A stretch of 64,000 nt of DNA from Saururus chinensis (GCA_035235625.1 CP141143.1:21931092-21995091); one strand, 5' to 3'; positions 26,143 to 38,159 are shown, numbered from the stretch's first letter. Notes: generated from the letters alone by a model not told the origin. Numbers and translations: made by a program.

Positions 26143-28826
26143 ATGGCAGAAGAAATGGTTAGTTTTTTAATTAACTACGACGGACGCATAGAAGGATTAT
26201 TAATTAAGAAACCGTCTACATTTGATAAATTTGAAATGCACGTAGCAAGCAAGGTTGGGTTGGATCGAAGAAGATGGAAAATTACTATCAAATGTAATAT
26301 TCCATCCTATGGATCGAGAATGATACTAATGCACATAAATGATGATGCATCAATGGCTTTTATGTTTCACCACTCATGTGAAAAAATTTCTTTCGAGTTA
26401 TTTCTCGAAAAAGAGGCTCGAGTGACTAGTGAAAGGCGAAGTAGTTCACATAGGAGCTCTCACAGAAGCTCACACAGGAGCTCGGATAGAAATGTGAACA
26501 ATGAAGGTCATATGCAAATGCCAGTGGACGATAAAGAAGAAGGAAATTTATCTATGACAGTAGCTTCAAATGAACGTCATAGGTCGTCTACCCCTATTTA
26601 CGATGGAAGTGGACCTAATTGGAGGTAAGGTTGATTTAATTGTGAATACGTTTTCAATCTTATTATCCTTTAATGAAAATACGTTTATCTAAATTTTGAG
26701 ATTTTGTGTGTAATATGGAAGGTCCACGATGCATGCACACAAGCCATTTAGCGTTCAAATGTCTCAAGGCGGTGCATGGTATGAAACTCAAAGTTCGATG
26801 GGCCTTCATTACCCCTACACGTATGTTGGTCATACCGATGTTGGACCATCTAATCAAAGGTGAAATCTATATTTATAAATGAATTCAACTTTTTTAGGCT
26901 TAAGAAATTTAATACATATGTGATGTTTATATGTAGGGGGGATATGTCTACAGTAAAGATATTGATGAAAATGAGGATAATGAAGGTGAAGATAATATTG
27001 ACGAAGTAAGTGGAGAAGATTCTGACATTAATGTAGAAGGGTTAGAGGTGAAGAAAGCGCTCAACAGATGGTTGACGGCGAGGGGGATGATGCGGTAGAC
27101 AATGTTGTTGCTAGGAATGATATGAATATAGATGATGAAGAGTCGTTGTACTGTGAAGTGGAGCCACTTTATGCACACATCACAGATGAGGAGATATATG
27201 CTGCAGTTAATTCTACAATGGCTATAGACCAACAAAATGAAGATGAGTTATATATTGGTCGTATCTTTGAAAATAAAGAAGCATTTGTTACAGCCTTGCA
27301 GGAGTTTTCTATTCAAAATCATGTCGAATACAAGGTTGTACGAACAAATCCGTCGGAGTATACAGTGAAGTGCATTGATAGCACTTGTCCTTGGAGAGTG
27401 CATGGCTCAATCAAAAGGGGTGGTGGGTACTTTAAATTGAAGACGTACAAAGGTGACCACACTGTCGGAATGCCCAGCTTAGCACAGATCATAGGCAATG
27501 CAGTGCCTCCTTTATTTCGAAGGTCATAATGCCCACTATCCAAGCCGAATTAACTCTAACACCAGGGGATATTATTCAAAGAATGAAGGAGAAGTACCAT
27601 GTTGACATATCTTATAAAAAAGCATGGGCAACAAGGAATATGGCGATCAAGGCTATTTATGGAGATTGGGTAGAATCGTATAAACTGTTGCCAATGTACC
27701 TAAGGGCGGTACAAGAAGCAAATCCTGCCACCTACTACCGCTTACAGGTTGATGAAGTACATCGTGCAGATGGTGCCATATGTAGGCGATTTAAGCATTT
27801 GTTTTGGGCGTTTGGTCCATCTATTGCAGGGTTTCGACATTGCATCCCCGTGATTGGTGTTGATGCCACTCACTTGTACGGCAGATACCCTAGTGCTCTT
27901 ATGGCTGCAACGGCTACAGATGGAAATAATGGGTTATTTCTTCTTGCATTCGGGCTTGTCGGGAAGGAAGATGGAGACAATTGGAAATGGTTTCTAATGG
28001 AATTGGGGGATCATGTACTGATGGGCATGATGAACATCGTCATTTTTTCAGATCGACATAAGGGGCTTCAGAAAGCAGTGCCTGAGGTTCTTCCAGAGCC
28101 GGATTACCACCATCGTTATTGCATCCATCACATAAAAGCAAATTTTAAGGAGTTCAAAAATGATACACTGACGGACTTGATTGGGGCAACAGCTTGTGCA
28201 CTCACAGTAGAAAAGTTTGATGCTAAAATGGACTTGATTGGTCAAGAGAGTCCTAGGGCAAAACATCTCCTCTTAGGAGGAGAATTGCATCCTACACAGT
28301 GGTCCCTTGCACATGGTGGTTTTATGACATTTGGCATGACGACTACAAATATGGCTGAAAGTTTAAATAACGTCTTAAAGGGGGAACGAGGTTTACCTAT
28401 GCAGGCTTTAGTGTCAACTATCTTTTATCGGCTTATAAAATTTTTTGTTAAACGATCTTCTGCCGCCTCTGCCATGGCCACCCCATATACTCCTAGAGTG
28501 GAAGCCATATTGAGAGAGCAAACAAGAAAAATTAGGGAGTATATAGTTAATATGATCAACAGGAATCAGTACGAAGTGACATCAATTCGTGCCCGAAAGG
28601 TTATGGTAAATGCTGCGATGCATACTTGTACATGCAACATCCCTTAGGTTTATGGTTATCCTTGCTTGCACCTTATCGCCGTGTGGGCAAAGCGGCGGGA
28701 GCCAATCCATGCATCATTGTTTTACACATCTTCTACTTATAAAAATGTGTACTCCGTAGAATTTTATTCTCCTCGTGGTCGGGAGTATTGGGAGAGGGAT
28801 ATACCTTTTGTGTTATACCCACCGAT
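26143..28826 (+). pseudogene. MuDR-type (MURA) transposase gene, broken
   Basis: Exon 1 (26143-26624, true ATG) encodes an N-terminal PB1-like region ending in an Arg/Ser/His-rich repeat. Exon 2 is 26722-26859, and exon 3 begins at 26937. Exon 3 holds an acidic stretch, a Mutator DNA-binding domain (about 27240-27470, with a CPWRVHGS motif), the MULE transposase core (GVDATHLYG near 27857, FSDRHKG near 28046, a CIHH motif near 28118) and a SWIM zinc finger (CTC...CLH, 28627-28670). Lesions are a frame change near 27040, another near 27463 inside the HTC motif, and an in-frame TAG at 28645-28647 within the SWIM finger. The last codons run into the LTR-like insert at 28827. The product would have cut and joined element ends, but this copy cannot make it. 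Confidence 0.88.
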
Positions 28827-30933
28827 TTTAACACCCCGACCCGTACCACCCGATCTGGACTGGGGGTTAGATCAGAAGACAGAATCGGAGTGTATAAAAT
28901 AAGCAGAAAAATTAAAATTGACTGACTAGGAGCTGCAGACTCTGAGTGCGAGAGTCGTAACGTTCATCTGCGCACTGTGGAGCTTTAACGTTCCATTGTG
29001 CGTAGATCAGAACAAACCTAATTTTATAACTAATTTGGATCGGGCCAACGTTATTTTATCGTTGGTTGCCTACGTACATATTGGATACCATCTCTGACGT
29101 TAATCCAAAACAATCGGATCCGAACGTAGTTCTGCCTAATGGTTAATACATTTACCAGACATCAGAAAATCATATACGATAAAATATGTATATGTTATAT
29201 CTGAATGATTCATTCGGAATCCAATGGAAATCTTATCAATTATCGAAGTTAAATGGAAGCCAATAAATCAGAAAATACACATCTCACGTAGGTGAGAAGA
29301 ATACTAACAAAATACACATCCCACTCTATCATAGAGCGGGGCAGAACACACTACAGAGCCTGTTGGATCATATCAGATCCTATCAAATCATATTAGATCA
29401 TATCGGATTTATCCGACTATACTGGTCATATCAGATCAGAGTATGTCAAGTCATAGCAGAGAGCATTTCAGATCACAACAGAATAAATCAAGATGTGCAG
29501 TCATATAAAGCATATTAAACTAGAAGGTCAGGAAAGCATACTCCCCTCCAATTTTGGAAGTAGCGATGTTCGGAATTGCTCATTTCCTCAGAGCGTCCGC
29601 CCTTTCTAATCCGGAGACTGCGGCCAGAACCTCCTGTAACTTCGGAATACTTTACCCTTCTTGCGTCCATAGACGGAAGACAGAACCTCCCCTTACCCGG
29701 AGACACTATACCCTCACTGCGCCCGTAGGTAGCGGACAGAACCTCCCCTTGTTCGGAGACACTTTTCCCTTCCCGTGCCCGTAGGCAACGAGCAGAACCT
29801 CCCCTTACCCATGGGATGTTTCTCTTACATAACATTGATAATTCGAGGAGTGGATGCTTCCATTGCGTTGCTCACCCTTGAATTAGCTAGGAAGACCTCT
29901 TGAAAGACTCTAATCGAACTTAAAATGAGTAAGAAATGAAGAACGGAAGATGAGAAAACGTGAGAGAATTTCCCCTTACCCGGAGATATTTTACCCTTTT
30001 CGCGCCCATAGGCGGCGGACATAACCTCCCCTTGGCCCGGGACGTTTCCCCTATATAGGGTTGCTAACTCGAAGAATTGACGCTTCCATTGCGTAGAACA
30101 CCCTCGATTTAGCTAAGAACGCATTTTGAATTGAAGAAAACAGACGCAGAATGACTCCAGAAACTCCCCCGGAAGAATAAACGGAATGACTATTTATAGT
30201 AGAATGGCATGTGAGCGTACGGCAAAATTGTAAAAATGCGCGCAGGCACTCACGCCATGTGGCGCTTCATAAATGGCCCAAAATTTGAGGCAGCGCGCAT
30301 AATGCGCATGTCACACGCTTGTTAACCCGCCGCGCGTGGCGCGTAGGATCGCACTGCACATCTGACATGCAACGTGCGCGTCCGTCGCCCATCCTGCGTG
30401 CATCGCGCGGTCAGCCTCACGATCGCCTGGGACCCACGTCGCGCGACGGCTGCGATCGCGCGCCGGTTTCGCAGCGCGACGGCTCAATGGCGCGGCAGCG
30501 CGGCTCCTGCTCCGGCCCGGCTCGGCTCTGCTTGTTGACGTCAGCTATTCTGTCTTTTTCTGAATATTTTATTATTATTTCATACAAATACAATTCCAAT
30601 TTCAAAACGTGATAACTTTTTATCCCGAAGTCGGAATTGCCCGATCTTGGTACCAATGGAATCGTATTGACAAGCCCTTTAAAACTAGACCGCATATGGG
30701 TAGGTTATCTCATATTTTTAAAGTGGGTCCCACCCATGTGGTACATTTCCCGAGGTCGTAACTTTCGTTCCCGACCTCCGTTTTGAGTGTTCTTGGGTGC
30801 GTTGTGTTCGTTACTTCGAGCTCTACCCAGATACAAGGATTTCACCTAATGAAACCCCATAATACTGATATCAAAATACCAAATTACCCTTAACCTCCCC
30901 GGGTTAAGCATAACTGGAAGACGGGTTGTTACA
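28827..30933 (+). mobile_element. LTR-like block inserted in the MULE, relative of the solo LTR at 42952
   Basis: It starts TTTAACACCCCGACCCG and ends GACGGGTTGTTACA, a degraded TGTAACA...TGTTACA pair. It shares long segments with 42952-45457, such as TTTGGATCGGGCCAACGTT, GGTTGCCTACGTAC and GATCCGAACGTAGTTCTGCC, plus a GC-rich 3' third. A short irregular array of GATCATATCAGATC units (29365-29440) sits where the relative has its 20-bp array. I found no target duplication at its borders. It separates the transposase 3' end from a PMD gene lacking its 5' exons. Confidence 0.75.
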
Positions 30934-31039
30934 TTCTTCCCCCCTTAAAGGAATTGTGTCCTCACAATTCTCCTGAAAATACTTTTCAAAATACAAGTAT
31001 TTTAATTCTAATATTTGTTATCACTATTTTATTATATAG

Positions 31040-32431
31040 TTATGGTCGTGGGAGCACTTACATGTCGGCCGACCAACTACTGAGATGGGTCGCTTGGTCG
31101 AGGGTGCTCCATTAGGGGCGAGGTAGGTTGTATTTATGTTTACCACATTACTTTTTAAGCAACATTTTATGTACATATGCTGAACTCATTTCTAAAATTT
31201 AACTCCTTAAGGTGGAATGTTCGGAAGAAGATAACCGAAAATCCACAAGGAGTCCTCCGTTTGTATAGAGGGGAGTTAGACCACCAGCGGCCATACCAGG
31301 TAATTTTATTACCGTGTTGAACTTTTTAATGTAATAATTTTAAAAAAATTTATCATTATTTAAACTAAATTATCTTTATATATTATATAGATTATTTGGC
31401 AGCCGTACTCGGAGGACTTGTTGGTTGTGATACCTCCACTCTGCATGGACGGTCGAGAGGTGTGGCTTTCTCGAACCCCTCTAATATGTTACGAGATTAT
31501 AGAGATGTATGTGTCAGATCGTATAATGCTCCAGTTTAACCTGGAGCAAGGGGTCCCACCTTCTATTGTCGAGTTTGTCCATCGCATCACTCGACAGGGC
31601 CGCCATATTACCGACTGGGCTATATATTATGCGTCGTATATTGCTCGATGGGAGGATAGGAGAGCCACTGTTATTAGAGGGGAGATGGCTACGACATTGC
31701 GTGATGTTCGTAGTACTTATATGCACTGGCATTTACCAATTACACGGTGATATATTTTACCACGCGATGATGTAGAGGAGATGACATATCAGCCTAGGGG
31801 AGCATCTGAGGCAGCTCTAGTAAGTACAACTTTGTTAATTAAGGCATATATTATTTTCTTATTTTGTTTTAATTATTTATCTAATATTTAATTTATTTTT
31901 TTATAGCTTCGTCAAATTTGACATACTAATGCGTATTTGAGTGATGCACTTGTCACCTATACTTCGCGCAAGGACTTAGCAGCAGCATGTGAGTCTGTGA
32001 TTAGAGCATCTAATGATGTCCTTCGTAGCTTGCTACTACTTTATTCGGTGATCATGGATGTTCATCGAGATTATCCTGTCAACGAGGCCGCTCAGACGCA
32101 GCCGATGCACTCTTCATGCCCTGATATTCCATCATCATCAGCAGCATATAGCTCTCCTCCAGGATCATCATTTCCAGACACTACACATGTAGCTCAACCA
32201 GATCCGATTTTATATTATAGACGACATCGGCCAGCTCATATTGTACCATCTATTACTTATGCTGAGCCGGAGCCGGAGCCCGAGCAGGAGCCTACCATGG
32301 AGTCGCAGCCAGAGCCCGAGCCTGAGCCCCAGCCCCAGCTGGAGCCACAGCCAGAGCCACAGCCAGAGCTTGAGGTAGATCATGAGGAGCTCGTACACCA
32401 CCATCGAGGACGAGGACGTAGGAGATTATGA
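31040..32431 (+). pseudogene. Plant mobile domain (PMD, MAIN-like) gene, 5'-truncated with two stops
   Basis: Four exons are readable: 31040-31122, 31212-31299, 31391-31819 and 31907-32431, with GT-AG borders and closing phases. They give WSWEHLHVGRP, RWNV, LYRGELD and IIWQPY motifs of the PMD (aminotransferase-like) domain seen in MAIN/MAIL1 and in many plant transposons. A Glu-Pro-rich tail follows (about 32260-32380), ending in RGRGRRR. TGA codons interrupt at 31748-31750 and 31919-31921. Both could come from CGA by a C-to-T change. The upstream part of the domain is missing, and the LTR-like block lies in its place. The role of PMD genes in transposons is not settled; effects on silencing are suspected from MAIN and MAIL1. 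Confidence 0.8.
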
Positions 32432-32639
32432 CATTACTTATGATGTATTATATTTGTTACTCGTCTATGGTGTACTTTACTTATATTTGTTATGGTGATA
32501 TTCATGATAGTGATATTTGTTATGGTGATATTTGTTATGGGTGGAATGAATGAAGTTGTGCATGTATTGTGTATGTTTTGAATGAATGAACAGGGACAAG
32601 TGATAAAATTAGTTTTAAATGGTAATTTTAAAAAAAATT

Positions 32640-33052
32640 AATTTGATTTCGTCGTTTAGAACGACGAAATCACTGTTGTTCCGAGACCAAAGGCTGAAAT
32701 TAGCCAAGTGTGGCAGTTTCGTCGTTCAAAACGACGAAATCAGCATAAGTTGATTTCGTCGTTCTGAATGACGAAACCGGGTCAACAACAGTTTCGTCGT
32801 TCAGAACGACGAAATCAGCTAAAGTTGATTTCGTCGTTCTGAACGACGAAACCGGGTCAAGTAATAAAAGGTTTCATCGTTTAGAACGACAAAATCATAT
32901 TCAAACCAATTTCGTTGTTCTAAACGACGAAATCAACTTAAAAAAAGGTCACGCTGGCGCCTGCGTGGCAAAAAGGAACACCACTTTGGGAAATATTTCC
33001 CAAAGTAGTATATTTTGGTAAATATTTTTTTTATTATTTTAATAATTTTCCC
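32640..33052 (-). repeat. Right terminal inverted repeat of the MULE, with palindrome array
   Basis: The inverse of the left repeat, with about seven TTTCGTCGTT...AACGACGAAA palindromes (near 32644, 32718, 32750, 32790, 32827, 32870 and 32909). Several are near perfect. GACCCGG-type spacers recur between them. The outer 120 bases carry GGAACACCACTTTGGG and an AT-rich end. This copy is slightly longer than the left one. Confidence 0.88.
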
Positions 33053-33186
33053 TAGTTTTATTAATTAATTTTATTTAATAAATAAGTATATAATAAATAA
33101 ATATTAAAAAAATTAAAATAAACTTAAATATAACATATTTTATTTAATATTTACTATTTTTATGTATAATAAATAAATATTAAATT

Positions 33187-34742
33187 TTCAATAAAAAGGG
33201 AGAGAAGACAGAGAAAGAGGTGAAAGAGAAGGAGAGAGATAATGAGGGAGAGAGAGTGTGTGAGGAGAGAGAGTGTATGAGGAGAGAGAGAAAGAGGGAG
33301 GAGAGAGAAGAGTGAGAGACGGAGTGAGAGAAGAGAGAGAAAGAGGGGATAAGATGGTGAGGAGAGAGAGAGAAGAGAGGGAAAGAGAAAGAGGGATGGA
33401 GAGAGAGAGGATGAGAGAAGAGAGAGAGATAAAGAGGGGAGGAAAAATTTTAATTAGAAATTATTTTTGAAAATTTTTAAAAATAAAATATATATATAGT
33501 AGCAACACATACCTATATGCATCACTAGTACAATTTTTTTTTAAAATAAATAAATAAGTGAAAAGGGAGAGAGGCGAGAGACAAAGAGGAGAGAGAGAAG
33601 AGAGAGAGGGCAGAGAGAGAAAGAGGGGGAGAGAGAGAGATAGAGAGGAGGGAGAAGAGAGAGGGGGAGAGAGAGAGAAGGAGAGAGAGAGAGAGGAGGG
33701 AAAGAAAGAGAGGGAGGTAAAGAGAGAGAAAGAGGGGAGAAAAAAATTTAACTATAAATTATTTTTAAAATTTTTAAAAAATAAAAAATATTTAGTAGCG
33801 AAGCATAACAATATGCGCCACTACTACCTTAGGTAGTAGCAACGCATACATGTCGCTACTACCTTGTGTAGTAGCGATGCATACTGGTATGTGTCACTAC
33901 TACAATTCTTTAAAAAAAAATTAAATAAAAGAGAGAAAAGGAAGAGAGAGAAGAGTGAGAGTGAGGGGGAGAGAGAAGAGAGAGAAAAGGGGAGAGAGCG
34001 AAAAAGAAAGAGAGGGGGAGAGGGGAGAGAGAGAGGAGGGAGGAGAGAGAGAGTGACAGAAGGAGAGAGAAAGAGATAGAGGAGAGAGGAGGGAAAGAGA
34101 GAGAGGATGAGGGGAGAGAGAGAAGAGAGAGAAAGAGGAGAGGAAAATTTTAATTATAAATTATTTTTAAAAATTTTAAGAAAAAAATATATCTAGTAGC
34201 AACGCAAAATTATATACATCGCTACTATTGTATGCATCGCTACTACAATTTTTTTTAAAATAAATAAAAGAGAGAAAAGGGGGAGAGAGGAGAGAGAAGA
34301 GAGGGAGAGGGAGGAGAGAGAGAAGAGAGATAGCAGAGAGGGAGAGGGAGAAGAGAGAGAGAAGAGAGATAGCAGAGAGGGAGAGGGAGGAGAGAGAGAG
34401 AAGAGTGAGAGAGAGGGGGAGAGATAAGAGAGAGAGAGAGAGAAAAAGAGTGGGAGAGGGAGAGGGAGAGGGAGGGAGGGAGAGAGAGAGGAGGGAGGAG
34501 AGGAGGGGGGAGAGAGAAAGAGAGAGAGAAGAGAGGAGGGAGAGAGAGGGAGGGAGGGAGGGAGAGAGAAAAAGAGGGGAGGAAAAAGAATTAATTATAA
34601 ATTATTTTAAAAAAAAAATTAAATAAAAAAATATCTAGTAGCGATGCATAAAGTATGCATCGCTACTACCTCATACTTGTATGCATCGCTACTACAATTT
34701 TTTTTAAAAAAATAAATAAAAGAGAGAAAAGGGAGAGAGACA

Positions 34743-34774
<32 letters not shown>

Positions 34775-35000
34775 AAGGAGGGAGGAGAGAGAGACAAAGA
34801 AGAGAGAGGAGGGAAAGAGAGAGAGAGAGAGGGGGGGGGAGAGAGAGAGAATAAGGTATTATTAAAAAACTATTTTTAAAATTTTTAAAAATAAAAAAAT
34901 ATATTATTAGCGATGCATACTATGTGCATCGCTACTATGTTAATTATTAGCGATGTATAAGTGCATACGTCACTAACTAAGCGTATTAGTGACACATAGT
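33187..35000. repeat. Tandem modules: GA-rich tract, AT linker, GCGATGCATAC hairpin
   Basis: About five units of roughly 300-430 bp. Each has a 150-300 base GAGAGA/GGGA purine tract, then AATTTTTAAAAATAAAAAATAT-type linker sequence, then a hairpin based on TAGTAGCGATGCATAC and GTATGCATCGCTACTA, then ACAATTTTTTTTAAAATAAA leading into the next tract. Hairpin zones are near 33500, 33790-33900, 34195-34250, 34637-34695 and 34907-34960. The hairpin core resembles the GCGACGC subterminal motif of the host CACTA-like element. Open frames of Arg/Glu repeats here are by-products of the purine tract. Confidence 0.8.
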
Positions 35001-35356
35001 TTATGTGTTGCTAATACGCTAACTTTTTTGCCCGCATGAGCGATATTTTTGCTGGCACGGTTCGCATGAACGGTTATTTAACCCCCCCACCCACCCTGCC
35101 CCTCTCCCCGGCCCCGTCCTCTCACCTACTTTGCCGCCCTCCCCCTCCACCTTCTTTCTCTTCTCCGGCCATGCCCTGCCGCCACCCACCTCCATACTCT
35201 AGCAGCGCCCGCCTCCCCCTTCATGATTTGGTTGCGCTTCGCTGCCATCTGCTTCCCCCTCCTTGCTCCTGCCAAAGGCTGCCGAAGCCCTCCCTCCCTC
35301 TCCTTCCCCTTTCTTCTTCTCCCTCCCTCCCCCTCCCCCCTCCCCCTCCCCTCCCC

Positions 35357-38159
35357 TATAAGATCCCTAAACTTGAAACGGTTTACTTTACTCTATTTAA
35401 TTGCTTCTTATGTGGTTTAATGCTAAATTCTGATTGGTTTTGATTATTTTTGAAACTAAAGTGGTTAACAAAGGTTTTTAACCAAAAAATTTTCCACATT
35501 TAAGGTTTTTAAGTTAATTTAAGTCATGTAGAATTTTTCAGGAATTTTTAAAATTTTTACTATTTCCCTTAAAATTAAGGTTGGTGGGACCCACTGTGGG
35601 CCCACAGGTAAAATTAGAATTTCTAGCTAGGTAAAATTAGAAATTTTAGCCCTAATTGCCCCTAACATTAACCTAAGACCCTGAGTAATTATTTTATAAT
35701 TTTTAGACATCAAATTGAGTTTCAAATAAGCAAGTTTTACTAATTTTGGTATAAAACTCTATTTGTACCCCATTAGTTAATTAGGTCTACCCACCCCATA
35801 CTATAAAAGGAAAGGCCCAGCCACTTTCCCAATTGGGAAATGGATAAAACCTAGAGCATTAGAGCCTAATCCTCATTTTCCTAAAGGAGAAAGGAGATTA
35901 AGGTAAGATTTTACTTAATATTGTATTAATTCATTAGTGTTTTGCCTAAATCTTTTAAATATCTTCCTTTCATTTGAATCAATTTCGATTTTCACTCAAA
36001 AACTACCAATTTAGGTTTTTACTTCAAAACCTAATATTTAGAATTTTATTTTTGGGTCTCTTGAACCTTAGATCTACATGTTCTAGAAAGTTTTAGGTGT
36101 TTTAAAATTGAATTTGAGAAGTATTAATAAAAATCATGTTTTTGAGTAAGTTTTGAAGGAGTTTAAGGAGCCATTTCGAATCAAGAACTTGTTGAAAGGT
36201 AAGGGTTTTAGTCTCAAACCTTGTTGTGATTCGGATTTGAATGTTGATGGTTTTGAAATGGGTTCCACTATTTCTTTAGCTTTAATGGTGATTTGATTTA
36301 AAGCTTAATCTTTGGTGTTATTTTCTTAGGGTTTTGCTTAATAATGAGTAGATTTAATGTTTTGGAAGCTTTGGTTTGATTTTGATGGAGTTTGGGGCTT
36401 TATTTTGATATATTATGATAGATTGATGAAGGTTCGGTTTGATTTTCGAAATGGGGAAGACAAACTAGAACTGTTGTTATGCCGATCAAACGGCCTTGTA
36501 GGCCAATCAATTGGCCAAACAACATTGCAGGCCAATTGTAAGGCTAGCCGTTTGAACGGCCTTGCAGGCTGATTGAATGGCAGTACTGTAGTTTGGCCAC
36601 TTTTGTTCCTTTTGCTTATTTTGATGTTTTTATTCTTCAATACTATTTCCTATGTTTATGTTGAGTAGTTTTGGCTATAATGAGATATTGGAAGGGTATA
36701 TTGTTGATGTTAGAAATTATGAAGAATATTTGAGTAATATGTGAAATTGCATGTTGTTGGATACACATGTTAGAATTGCTATCTTGGTTATATAATTGAA
36801 TGATTCCTTATCTTCTAGTGTGATTTGAGCATTGGAAGGAACTGACATGTCTTCATGTAATATGATCAAATCATGGGTGATTGATTATGCTATGTCTAGA
36901 TTCAAGTGTGGTGTTAATATACTTGAATAGGTTTAGCATGAGGATACACTTGACTTGATTGATGATTTTTACCCATAATTTTAGTTGGAACCATGATTAG
37001 ATGTTAATGTGCATGTATGGTATGATGATGAGTTAATTATAAGACATATTCATATGCTTAGAGTTAAATGTTTCTACCATGCACACACACGTGGGGGATG
37101 ATTATGATGATGTTTAGTATTATGATTATAAATGATGCATGGGGGGGGCTGATGAGAGCATTTATCATGAATTAGGTTCATGTATGTCTTACCTACGTAT
37201 GTACCATGTTGCATGCATTATGAAACGGATTTTTGATTGAGACTTTATCGAGATTAGCTTTGCTTGATCGATTGGATGCAATGATGTGAGATTGTGTGCC
37301 AAATTAGTTAATCGTTGACTTATCGAAAATTGGTTGGTCCAAAAGGATATGATTTTGATTTGAGTTCTTGTGTGGAACATGGATACTCCCCGGGTTGAGT
37401 CGATATGAATTGAGTTTAGTTGAATGGGGAAGGGTTGTGTACTTGTCTTGCGGTTGAGATTTCTTGAGATAGTCATCTAGACCCTGATAATCCAGAGTGG
37501 CATGCCTTTGTGCACCGGCTACCACATGTTCTAGGTTTCTTGTGTAGAATTAGGACTCTTCCCACCACAGAAGATGTGTAAGGGTGAATACACCTACCCT
37601 AGGTTCTCTATGTGAGATTCAGACATTCATTGGCCAAGATTGTCCAGGGCGAGCAAACTTAAGGGCTGACTACCCCAAACACTTTATGTTTCTTGTGTGG
37701 AAACCAAACTATGTGTATGAGATAATATTATGCCCTGTGAGATTTAGGCATTCCTTATCCTGTGTGGCTTGATTGTATTCTCTCCTGATTAAGACATTCA
37801 CTATTTGTTGATGGTACATGTGTATGAGACAATATTATGCCCATGTTACATAGGTTGTGTCAGGATAATTTGAGATTATATAACACATGTGAATATGATT
37901 CATTATACATGATTTAGTATCATATGATTGGGACTCTTATTGTGCAGGGTGAATGATCTATGAATATGCATTATCAGACTTGATATTCTCTTTTCCTTTT
38001 TCCTTATTACTCTTACTTAGACTAAAGGTGCATGACTCCGTGTTTGTGTTAAATACCTGATTAAGGGGTTAAAGTCTTCCAGAATGCAACTTTGTTACTC
38101 TCATGTGTTTCGACCGACCTTGGACTGGGTTCGACTCGGGTCGGGCAGGCGTCGTGACA
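35357..38159 (+). mobile_element. Probable solo LTR (about 2.8 kb) inside the CACTA-like element
   Basis: It is bounded on both sides by CT-rich DNA (left to 35356, right from 38160) that reads as one interrupted tract. The left border is TATAAGATCCCTAAACTTG and the right end GGGTCGGGCAGGCGTCGTGACA-like, typical of a Ty3/gypsy LTR end. A TATAAAAGG box at 35802-35810 is well placed for an LTR promoter on the plus strand. No coding region and no clear target duplication were found, so the left border is approximate. Confidence 0.55.

Larger units (their letters stand above)
24923..33052 (+). mobile_element. Mutator-like element (MULE) with 9-bp target duplication
   Basis: The ends are GGGAAAATTATTAAAATAA and its inverse. 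They are flanked by a perfect 9-bp duplication TAGTTTTAT (24914-24922 and 33053-33061), the size made by Mutator transposases. Terminal inverted repeats of about 390 and 413 bp are followed inward by a MuDR-type transposase gene and a plant-mobile-domain gene, both on the plus strand and both disabled. The element sits inside the left subterminal array of the CACTA-like element, so it is the younger of the two. An LTR-like block interrupts it at 28827-30933. Confidence 0.9.

Noticed and set aside
30319-30695. Open frames in both directions over the GC-rich part of the LTR-like block
   Set aside because: High GC removes stop codons. There is no family resemblance, and the related LTR has frame-breaking differences in the same region.
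33273-34879. Plus-strand open frames rich in Arg, Glu and Gly
   Set aside because: They are by-products of GA-rich tracts, repeated in every module, with no conserved sequence beyond composition.
35036-35443. Pro/Ser-rich open frame on the plus strand
   Set aside because: It reads a CT-rich low-complexity tract of the CACTA-like element that the LTR insertion then interrupts. No domain.
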